NCBI GenBank assembly: GCA_009869945.1 | Contig: WIXG01000447.1 | Coordinates: forward strand, 1-55,415 | Reading direction: 5' to 3' | DNA length: 55,415 nt | Source: Mesaphorura yosii | Lineage: Eukaryota; Arthropoda; Collembola; Poduromorpha; Tullbergiidae | In this document: piece after piece, positions 10,773 through 18,845 of the stretch | Layout: every line of letters begins with the position of its first letter | How positions within the stretch are numbered: the stretch's first letter is position 1 | Notes under the pieces: generated by a model | The model's input: only the letters and a program-made list of their open reading frames with translations | What the model was told of the DNA's origin: nothing | Database searches by the model: none | Translations under genes and position numbers: made by a program

Positions 10773-11146
10773 GTACTGCGCATAAATGCCTGTATTTTTG
10801 TTTTATATTCCTTCGTTGACGCTTTGACGAAATAATTCAGACGAGGAAAAACCTGTTCACTGTTCGATGCTCAATGCTCAGGATGAATGAGTCCGTGCGT
10901 AAGCAAAAGCCAAATAAATTACCAAAGAAAGAATCCTGCGATTCTTGTTTTATATTTTCGTTCCTCTGAATTTACAGCTTCACTTCGATCAGTCTTGTGT
11001 GGAATCTTGGCCTCATCACGTCTGGCGAAGGCTCGTCACAAAATAATCTTCGCCAAAAAAGGTAAAGATAAGAGCAAAGAGAATCAGTGTTAGAGTCCAC
11101 TGGAGACAGATTAGTGGCAGCAGTGGCCTCAGGAGCAATTTGAACA
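10773..11146. other. Spacer between peptide genes 2 and 3
   Basis: Non-coding. The open frame at 10887-11093 shows no peptide-like architecture and probably covers the promoter and 5' UTR of copy 3. Confidence 0.45.
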
Positions 11147-11395
11147 ATGACCAAGAAAATCGGACTGATCGCTCTGCTCGCTATTGCTGTAATTCTGCTC
11201 GGACTCGGACAGCGAGCCGAATCGAAACCAGCAGCGATGGCCTCGGCGGCCAGGGGCACGGACTCTATTTCGCCCAATTCTCCTGCAGCAGCGGCTGCGG
11301 CGCTGGCAAGATTCACTCGGCAGGTTCACACACAGGCGTGTAACAACTGCGGCCGTTGCAGATACGGATGCAGATCAAACGGAGCCTGCTGTTAG
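11147..11395 (+). CDS. Six-cysteine secreted peptide precursor 3
   Basis: 82 residues from ATG 11147. Signal peptide (GLIALLAIAVILLGLG) then an Ala-rich propeptide with a run of seven alanines broken once, a basic site (RFTR) and a Gln-initial mature peptide. Cysteine spacing is C-x2-C-x2-C-x3-C-x5-CC, ending at the CC, as in copy 2. The processing site keeps one basic residue on each side of Phe-Thr rather than the Lys-Arg pair of copies 1 and 2, so cleavage may need a different protease. Third member of a 2-kb tandem array of intron-poor genes, each with its own AATAAA (11457-11462). Function unknown. Confidence 0.78.
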   Translation: MTKKIGLIALLAIAVILLGLGQRAESKPAAMASAARGTDSISPNSPAAAAAALARFTRQVHTQACNNCGRCRYGCRSNGACC

Positions 11396-11702
11396 AAATT
11401 AATCAGAGCGCCACCTCAAAGACAGGCAAAGAAAAATAAGATAAGACTTGTGAAGTAATAAAGATGAGAAATTGTTACCGTAACGAGCTGTCGTATAGCG
11501 GAAGTTGTTGGGACTTGATCGGCAGTTGGCAATTTATTACGATGATCGCAGCCTGCTTGCATAAATCGTAATTTAAAATCGGCGCCAATTAAATCACTAC
11601 TGCACTGGTTTGAAGGGAAAATAATCGAATTCAAAGTCCGGTGGCTTAAAACCGATCCAAATCTGTTCTTACGAAGTTCTTAAGCGTAAAAACCAATCCA
11701 AA

Positions 11703-13292
11703 ATGGTGCCCATCAATCGAATGAAGAAACTGGCGCACGAGGCGGCCGAAAAGGCGCGCCTGGCGGGTGGGCAGCAGCAGGAGCACGACGTCAAAAGCGA
11801 GGCGCGGAAGCAGCGGAAGACTCAACTGCCTACTCGTCCACCACTGCAGGGCTCTGACGAAGAAGGCTCTGGCTCCGGCGCCGAGGAGCCCGAAGAGCAC
11901 AAAACCCACGTGAATTGGGTTCACGAGCGCCCCGGGCTCGCACGCGCACGTCACCGAATTTACGACTCGACTCGAGAGCATTTCGACGCGTACTCAAACA
12001 TTGAAGTCGGGACGCGTCTCCGCCACCTGCATTTCGGGGACCGGCGTTTCGGGGGCCGTATCGACGTCACGATCAACTTCTCGCACTACGTCGACCTCGA
12101 CATTAATGACTACGAGAAGCTCATTCTCGGCCGCTTCCTCCGCGACGTGCTGGTCAGCTACACGTTTCGCACGCTCATCCTGGCGCTCGTTATCCTGAAC
12201 GCCGTGCTCATCGGACTCACGACATCGGTGTACTACTACGAAAAATACAAGCTCGTGTTCGAGATCCTCGACCAAATCATCCTGTCCGTTTTCATCTTCG
12301 AGCTGCTCCTCAAGTGGAAGTACGGATTTCGCATTTTCTGGCTCGTCTGGTGGAATATCCTCGATTTCATGATTATCGTGTTTATCTGTGCCGCGCCCGT
12401 ACTCCCAGCGACGATTTCACAGCGCTCCATCCTCGCCGTCGTTCGCGTCGGCCGGGCGCTCCGCTCCCTCCGCTCCGTCTCGAGCCTCACGTCGGTGGTC
12501 GTCGTCTTCCGAACGATTGGGAAGTCCATCGTCGACATGGCCAACATCCTCTTCGTGCTAATGATCTTCATGGTCGTCCTCGCCATTGCGGGCGTGATAC
12601 TCTTTGACGAGGCCGCCTTCAAAACGACCCGCTTTCTCACACCACTGGACGCCTGGTTCGTCTGCTTCATCTGCGTCACGCAGGATGGCTGGATCGAAGT
12701 TCTCGACTCGTTTCGCGGAGTGGGCGGAGGGAATTTCGTGCTTATCGCCGTATACTTGATCATCTCCGTCACCGTTGGCGCGTTTGTCTTTGCGAATCTC
12801 ATCGTGGCGGTCGTCGTTGCGAATCTCGAGGCGGCGATCAGGGCGCTGAAAGCCGAGAAGGGGAGGAATGAGAATCCACTGGTGTATCGCGACGAATTCT
12901 CGCCGAACTGCATCGAGCTGATCCCCACGTACGCGGCGTACAGGACGGCCCCGGCCACGATTCTCCGGCAGCGCCCACACATCGCCCCGCGGCTCATGAA
13001 CCAGAGCGGCCGGAGATTGGGGGCTTATCAGGCAGCGATCGTAGCGATGGAGCAAAACATGCTTGAATACAGCATCGTGCAGGAGGACTTCATCAGAGTG
13101 CTTAGCGTCATGCTCGGAATTCTTCGGCAGATGGAGAAGCGTGAATCCAGCCTGGAGGAGAGTGCCCTCCGCCGCCAGCAAGCGCTGAAGGACCTGCAGG
13201 CTTACTCATACGTGAATATCCCCAACGAGACGATTTCGAGGGTGATTCTCCATAAAGGCGTGAGTACAGGCCAGATTTGCACTATTTTGTAG
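11703..13292 (+). CDS. CatSper4-like sperm cation channel subunit, intronless
   Basis: Single exon, 529 residues. A charged N-terminus (residues 1-150) is followed by one six-helix voltage-gated channel module: S1 at about 153-175, S2 about 185-203, S3 about 213-232, S4 about 241-262 with Arg every third residue (RVGRALRSLRS), S5 about 276-296, pore loop about 311-330, S6 about 343-372. The pore reads TQDGW, the T-x-D-x-W filter of CatSper calcium channels. TQDGW with the following S6 (GAFVFANLIVAVVVANLE) best resembles CatSper4. CatSper subunits assemble as heterotetramers in the sperm flagellum. Other CatSper subunits are not in the window. Lack of introns among intron-containing neighbours suggests a retrocopy. 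A related one-domain channel outside CatSper is possible. Confidence 0.75.
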   Translation: MVPINRMKKLAHEAAEKARLAGGQQQEHDVKSEARKQRKTQLPTRPPLQGSDEEGSGSGAEEPEEHKTHVNWVHERPGLARARHRIYDSTREHFDAYSNIEVGTRLRHLHFGDRRFGGRIDVTINFSHYVDLDINDYEKLILGRFLRDVLVSYTFRTLILALVILNAVLIGLTTSVYYYEKYKLVFEILDQIILSVFIFELLLKWKYGFRIFWLVWWNILDFMIIVFICAAPVLPATISQRSILAVVRVGRALRSLRSVSSLTSVVVVFRTIGKSIVDMANILFVLMIFMVVLAIAGVILFDEAAFKTTRFLTPLDAWFVCFICVTQDGWIEVLDSFRGVGGGNFVLIAVYLIISVTVGAFVFANLIVAVVVANLEAAIRALKAEKGRNENPLVYRDEFSPNCIELIPTYAAYRTAPATILRQRPHIAPRLMNQSGRRLGAYQAAIVAMEQNMLEYSIVQEDFIRVLSVMLGILRQMEKRESSLEESALRRQQALKDLQAYSYVNIPNETISRVILHKGVSTGQICTIL

Positions 13293-13591
13293 CCAATTAT
13301 TAATTTTTATCGATTTAATTGACGTCTATCGTTTTTCTTTACGCAGTTTACTGATTTGAAAGGCAATCGACCATAATCGGCGTGGAGGCAGCGTCGGCGC
13401 GAGCAGCTCGACGACGAATCTCCAATGAAAAAGGCGAATTTGGCGAATTACCAGCAAAAGGTACGAAAAACGACAGTAATTAACTAAAATGAAGTGCAAC
13501 TGTTGTGCAAATGCATGCAATTAGGGTAATTTTGATCGTATTTGGACGTAAGCGTGGTAAAATTAAAAGAACACCCATGCAAAAAGTGTGC
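13293..13591. other. Spacer between channel gene and tRNA
   Basis: 3' flank of the CatSper4-like gene and downstream flank of the minus-strand tRNA; nothing coding seen. Confidence 0.5.
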
Positions 13592-13597
13592 AAAAAA
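13592..13597 (-). terminator. RNA polymerase III terminator of tRNA-Asn
   Basis: Six A on the plus strand, i.e. TTTTTT on the minus strand, five bases after the tRNA 3' end. Confidence 0.7.
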
Positions 13598-13602
13598 GAG
13601 AT

Positions 13603-13605
13603 CGC

Positions 13606-13659
<54 letters not shown>

Positions 13660-13676
13660 AATTGCGCCACGGAGGC
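13603..13676 (-). tRNA. tRNA-Asn (GUU anticodon)
   Basis: The minus strand folds as a standard 74-nt tRNA. The acceptor stem GCCTCCG pairs with CGGGGGC (one G-U); a D-arm with TGGTTA loop follows. The anticodon stem TTCGG/CCGAA closes loop CTGTTAA, whose middle triplet is GTT. The variable loop is AGGTT, the T-arm GGTGG TTCAAGC CCACC, and the discriminator base G. Internal A and B boxes are intact, no intron is present and a T6 terminator follows, so it is probably functional. Confidence 0.95.
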
Positions 13677-14320
13677 TTTGTTGAGGACTGTATGAGAATA
13701 ATGCAGGCTTTCAATGCAGGCCTGGCTGGCTGGCTGAGTCTTTGCTTACAGCCTACGCGTACGAGCCGAGCCCAAAGCACAGCACAAGCGAATGGAACCG
13801 AGAATCGAGCAATCGAGCAGAAGGATGGCATAAACTGATAAGGTCACCTGATAAAGGCCACGAACAAGGCTACAACCGCTCCAAGCCAAGCCTGGCGTAC
13901 GAACCACTGCCGACAGTGGTTTAATTCTGAAAATTACCACAGGTTTATGTGATTGACGGTCATGCAATCTTGTTTTTGTTAATTTGTCTTCAGTTGTCAG
14001 CAGTGATCATGATCTTTGCGCGCTTTTGTACTCTGTTCGATATAATTTTAGCTGCTGGCTAGCGCATAATAACGTAATTGTTGGCATTGGCACGCAACAA
14101 TGATATTTAAGCAGAAAGTCGGTCCCTTCATTTGACTGGCTTGACAGCAAGTTCCGGGCAGCCTTCCACTAATTAATTAACGTCAACTGATGAGAGCTTC
14201 GACTAATTGGGCGGCTGACCTTTCGGCGGTCTGATTTTGCAATAAAAATCGCGAATCGCGTGGGTGAACGGCCATTTAACAATTGTTCTCTTCCAAAACT
14301 TGATCTGGCTTCTGGCAACA
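13677..14320. other. Spacer between tRNA and protease gene
   Basis: No gene seen. A plus-strand ORF overlapping the tRNA (13542-13838) is a translation of the tRNA itself and is ignored. Confidence 0.5.
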
Positions 14321-15391
14321 ATGCAGTTCACCGGCACACTCGATCCTTTGGCTTTGGTGGCGCTCGCGTTCGCCTCCGCCCTCCTCCAAGCCACCAACGT
14401 CAGCCCCGCTTGCCCTCCGTGCGGCGGTGCTCCCGGGCCTGGACCGCACAGCGCCAACCTGCGCCCTGCTCCGCCAGGCGGCCGCGACGACGACGCATTC
14501 TCGAGCGCAGGCAGCCCCGACGACCGAATCGTCGGTGGTGTACTGAGCAGAGGCAATTCGTGGCCGTGGGCCGCCGCTCTCGTCGAAGAACAGCCAAGCG
14601 AAGCCTTGCCAGGCGCAGGCGGCGGTTCAAGTCCCCTGCAATACTGCGGGGCCTCCATCGTCAACAATCTGTACATCCTGACGGCGGCCCACTGCGTGCA
14701 CGACATCGATTCCTCCAAGCTGGGCTCGCAGTACGTGTACGTCGGCGACCACAAGCTGAATGGGAGCCACGTCGTGAGGCACCGCGTGCAGAGCATCACG
14801 ATACATCCGCAGTAAGCCAATCACTGTCCTTTGCGGCGTCATCTGTTAAATAATTCTAAATTTGTCTGTTTTGTATGTGTACATTTCAGTTTTAAGCGGC
14901 AAACTCTGGACAATGATGTCGCCCTCATTCGCCTGGCAAGTCCCATCGCGTTCAACACGCCAAATATCCAGCCCGTCTGTCTGCCCCGCTTCGGTGGGGG
15001 TTCCGGCGCGGGCCTCGGCGTTGGCCAGCCCGCGCTCGTGGTCGGCTGGGGCTCCGTCAAAAACAACGGCCCGACCGTCAACTCGCAGCGCCAAGTGCAG
15101 GTTCGGATTGTGCCCCGAGCCGACTGCCGCCGGAGCTACGCACGAGACGGCATCTCCGTCACGAGCAACATGATTTGCGCCACGGCCGCCCGCAAAGACT
15201 CGTGCGCCGGCGACTCGGGCGGCCCGCTCATGATTCAACACAGACGTGGACGTGGGGGGCATTTTGAGCAGGTGGGCATCGTCTCCTTTGGAAAATCCTG
15301 TGCGCTCCGCCATTTCCCCGGGATTTACACGAATGTGAGGAAATTCGCGAGCTGGATCGAGCAAAACTCGCGGGATGGAAGCCGATGCTGA
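14321..15391 (+). CDS. Trypsin-like serine protease (S1A), secreted zymogen
   Basis: Two exons, 14321-14811 and 14890-15391; 330 residues. I start at ATG 14321, since the frame upstream has no ATG. A hydrophobic leader (residues about 5-25) and a Cys/Pro/Gly-rich pro-segment precede the activation site R-IVGG (about residue 68). The catalytic triad is complete: TAAHC, DNDVALI and GDSGGP. The DSCAGDSGGP context puts Asp six residues before the catalytic Ser, predicting cleavage after Arg/Lys. There is no clip or CUB domain. Domain length is normal with a Gly-rich insertion (GFGGGSGAGLGVGQ). Two cysteines in the pro-segment (CPPC) may tether it to the protease domain after activation. AATAAA at 15599-15604. 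Confidence 0.9.
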
Positions 15392-15604
15392 AAGGCTTCG
15401 AAAGTCTTTTTGTATCTTTCTTACGCATGGCAGATATTTTGTATACTTTTCGACCAAATTAATGGTGTGACGAGTCTGGCGAGAGATTCACACAGGCGAG
15501 AAACGTGCGCTCTCCGTAATTTTCTCACCGGTATGAGACATCTTTTTTTCATTTTGTCTTCTTCGAATGTCTTGACGTCAATAGTGTAGAGAAAGATCAA
15601 TAAA

Positions 15605-16479
15605 TCATTGTAGAATTTAATTGCCTGTCCTCAGCGAGCGATTTCTTGTGCAAAATCTTGTCTTTCGGGCACCCAAGGCCGAAAGATGCTTTGTCCGCGG
15701 AGTCCGATCAATAATTCATCAAAATACTGTCATGCATTGCATTATTTCTAAAGAATGTCATGTATTTTTTTTGTCACGTACGTGCTCGTGTAATTGGCAG
15801 TTGTGTGACGTGACACACGTCGTAGTCGTACTCGTAGTCGTTGAATTATTTATGATGGTTCACGCCTCATTCTGTGAAACCGTCGCTGTCGCATTCCCGT
15901 TGTGAGTTGCCAATCGTAAACAAAGCAGTGCAGCCCAGAAAACAGTAAACACGCAAGAATCCTATTCAGAGCAGCTTTTATGGTTTCCGGCCCTTTTGTG
16001 GCTTTGCTTCGATTAAATCTTCGTAACGGCAGGCAGGGTGGACAGGTTTCCAAGCAACGGGGCCATAACAAATGAGAATTGTCTTGCTTTGCCTTGCCCT
16101 GCTTGGTCTTCCGAGGGTTTTCTAGCCTGGCTTGAACATTTTCGCATGAATTTTGTGTTGTTTATTGTGCAAATATGCAAACGCAAACGCAGACGGCGAG
16201 GTGACGTGTCGAATTCTCTTGAAGTTTCTGTCAGATTTCGTAATTAATTAAGCAAACAGCCCTATTTTAGCAATTCAGTCAAGAATGTGCGAGTTTTCTG
16301 CAAGTTATTGTTAAAATTCTTCGATGAATTAACGAGAGTGCAAGAAAAATCGTCGAAAATGTGCAAATTTCGAATTTTCTTGGAGTAGCCAAAGAATTCG
16401 AAGAATTTCGCAATTAATTAAGGCGAAGTAGCTTCAAAAATGTGCAAATTGCGAATTTTCGCGTGCGATTAAGTGCAAA
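15605..16479. other. Intergenic upstream of MAK-like kinase
   Basis: AT-rich, no coding signal. Just before the kinase ATG a short phrase (GTGCAAATT...CGAATTTTC) recurs at about 16362, 16440 and nearby, a local imperfect repeat in the promoter or 5' UTR. Confidence 0.45.
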
Positions 16480-17955
16480 ATGAACCGCTACAAGCAGCTC
16501 GGGCCTTTGGGCGACGGGACGTACGGGACGGTCATTCTCGGACAGCGGATCGACACGGGCGAGAAGGTCGCGATCAAGAAGATGAAGAAAAAGTACACGA
16601 GCTGGGACGAGGCGATGAGTCTCCGTGAAGTCAAGTCGCTGAAAAAACTTTCGCACGCCAACGTCGTCAAGCTGAAGGAAGTCATTCGCGAAAACGATCA
16701 GCTGTACTTCGTATTCGAGTACATGCGCGAAAATCTTTACCAACTCATGAAAGGCCGGTACGAACGAGGCGAGAAGCTGTTTCCGGAGCCCGTCATCCAG
16801 AAAATCACGCATCAGATCCTGCAGGGCCTCGCCTTCATCCACCGGCATGGTTTTTTTCACCGCGACATGAAGCCAGAGAATTTGCTCTGCTCAGGCTTCG
16901 AAAATATCAAAATTGGGGACTTTGGGCTGGCTCGGGAAGTTCGAAGCCGGCCGCCGTACACAGAGTACGTCAGCACGCGGTGGTATCGCGCCCCGGAAGT
17001 CCTCCTCCGAGCCCCGTTCTACTCCGCTCCCATCGACATCTGGGCCGTCGGGTGCATCGTGGCGGAGCTTTTCTCCTTCCGCCCGCTCTTTCCGGGCACG
17101 TCAGAGATCGACGAACTCTTCAAGATTTGCTCGGTGCTCGGCACACCGACGTCCGCAGAGTGGCCGGAGGGGCATCAGCTGGCCCGGGCGATGAACTTCA
17201 AGTTCCCGCAGTTCGACCCGACACCCCTCCACCGGTATATTCCAACCGCGAGCAAAAACGCAGTGTACCTGATTGAAGATATGCTCAAGTGGAACCCCAC
17301 CAATCGACCGAGCGCCGTGCACTGCATTCGGTACCCATTTTTCGACTCGTTGCGGGTCACCCAAGTGGGGACGAAAACCACGGGCATCGGAGGCATGAGC
17401 ACCACGACGGACTCGAGCGACGCCCGCGCACTCGCCCTCGCCGCCCATCCGACGACGACGGCCGTCGCGAATTCCATCATCACAGCTCCACTTTACAAGG
17501 CGGAGCCGCCGCTCATGGCGCCGATTCGGGGGAGTATTGACCACGGCGTGAGTGCCTCTATCCCGAAATCTCTACTCAGTGGCTATCGCTTCATTTCGGG
17601 CGCGGGCGCCGGGGCGGCAGGTGAATTGGCGGCCCAGATGCAGAAGTGGGAACAACAACAACAGCAGCAGTCGAGGAACAGCAACAACATCAACAGCCGG
17701 TCGAACATAATTTCTTCGCGTTACATCCAAAGCACGCGGGCGCTCCTACAGCAGCCGGGCTCCGGGCTCGACCTCGTCACGGGGATCGGCACGATTTACG
17801 GCAACGGCGTGGGCGGGAACGGCAAAAACACTACCAAATCCGGCATGAGCCTGGGCCTCGTGCAGTCTACGTACAACGACCGGCGGAATTCGTTCGAGAA
17901 GAACGTGACGAAGACTGGACGAGTGGACTGGGCGGCAAAGTACTTGGCACAATAG
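16480..17955 (+). CDS. MAK/ICK/MOK-family (RCK) protein kinase, intronless
   Basis: Single exon, 491 residues. The kinase domain covers residues about 4-287: Gly-loop GDGTYG, catalytic Lys33 (VAIKK), HRD with Asp about 129, DFG with Asp about 147, activation-loop TEY at about 161-163, then [13 protein letters not shown]. Overall sequence fits MAK/ICK, which control cilium length and intraflagellar transport, but those carry TDY; TEY is the version of their relative MOK. The C-terminal 200 residues are low-complexity (Gln and Asn/Ser runs, Gly-rich) with no recognised domain. It is shorter than vertebrate MAK (about 620 residues). The absence of introns in a large gene suggests a retrocopy, perhaps male germline-expressed. 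AATAAA at 18039-18044. Confidence 0.88.
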   Translation: MNRYKQLGPLGDGTYGTVILGQRIDTGEKVAIKKMKKKYTSWDEAMSLREVKSLKKLSHANVVKLKEVIRENDQLYFVFEYMRENLYQLMKGRYERGEKLFPEPVIQKITHQILQGLAFIHRHGFFHRDMKPENLLCSGFENIKIGDFGLAREVRSRPPYTEYVSTRWYRAPEVLLRAPFYSAPIDIWAVGCIVAELFSFRPLFPGTSEIDELFKICSVLGTPTSAEWPEGHQLARAMNFKFPQFDPTPLHRYIPTASKNAVYLIEDMLKWNPTNRPSAVHCIRYPFFDSLRVTQVGTKTTGIGGMSTTTDSSDARALALAAHPTTTAVANSIITAPLYKAEPPLMAPIRGSIDHGVSASIPKSLLSGYRFISGAGAGAAGELAAQMQKWEQQQQQQSRNSNNINSRSNIISSRYIQSTRALLQQPGSGLDLVTGIGTIYGNGVGGNGKNTTKSGMSLGLVQSTYNDRRNSFEKNVTKTGRVDWAAKYLAQ

Positions 17956-18044
17956 CGTAAGGTTTGGAATACGATTAGATAAGGATTAAGACAAGACGGG
18001 GTATGTTAATTACACTGGTTACAGGGTAAATGAAATGAAATAAA

Positions 18045-18695
18045 TGACGAATTGATCTCTTGAACTGGCTCCTACTTGTTGCTTTGACCTTATCTGGATT
18101 TTCTGGGTAAAATTCACTTGCGCTGGTGCTGGTGCTCCAATGAAGTTAAAAGTTTAAAAGTATGTCAACAAAGGCATAAATCAGTGTTTTAGGAATTAGG
18201 AAGTTTGAGTAACAACAAACGAACGACGATTTATGTAGTAAGTTTAACCCGAAGCGTTGGGTGTGTAGAACTTTGAAATTCAGCAGAGGAGCGGAGGCTC
18301 GATAAATCTTGAACTGTTACCTTTTTCCATTCGTTGATTGACGTAAGCCTGATTCGTAATTCGTAGAAACGATCATAAATCGTGGCCGGAGACCTCAAAT
18401 TGACTGCTGCGCGGATAAAGTTTACCCCGACTTCTATAAATTCATAAATTACGCAATTAGACTGACATTAATTTAGTGTACAGTGTTTACAACCGCAACA
18501 GCTGAATTCTTTGAATTAGATTGTAAACCAAAATAGAAACAGAAACTTATTGACTGAAAACACAGCAGCTTGTTGACAAACCAGACAAATTGACTGCTGT
18601 ATACAAAGTTATTTACACGTGTGACCTTCAGCTCGCGACCTTTTGATAACTATCGATTTATTACGGCATGTGAGGCGGATTATAGAAATGTTTCC
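18045..18695. other. Intergenic
   Basis: No gene seen; AT-rich upstream region of the DUF4855-like gene. Confidence 0.5.
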
Positions 18696-18704
18696 TATAT
18701 AAAA
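18696..18704 (+). promoter_or_regulatory. TATA box of DUF4855-like gene
   Basis: TATATAAAA, 142 nt upstream of the ATG at 18846, at a distance compatible with a transcription start near 18727. This is a eukaryotic core promoter in front of a bacterial-type protein. Confidence 0.5.
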
Positions 18705-18845
18705 TTGAAGACGAAACGTAGAATTTGACAATTCCGTGTGACAGTGACGGTTTTAACTTATCACTAGAAAAAGGGGACGAAAAATTAGAGAAATGCATCC
18801 AAATTCTCTAGTATTAAAGTGATAAGTATTTCACCTTTTCAAAAA

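Noticed and set aside
12236..13181. Long minus-strand frames opposite the CatSper-like gene
   Set aside because: Shadows caused by GC-rich codon use on the plus strand; no domain.
13484..13838. Open frames on both strands across 13.6 kb
   Set aside because: They are translations of the tRNA-Asn gene, recognisable by the phrase GGSSPPGG.
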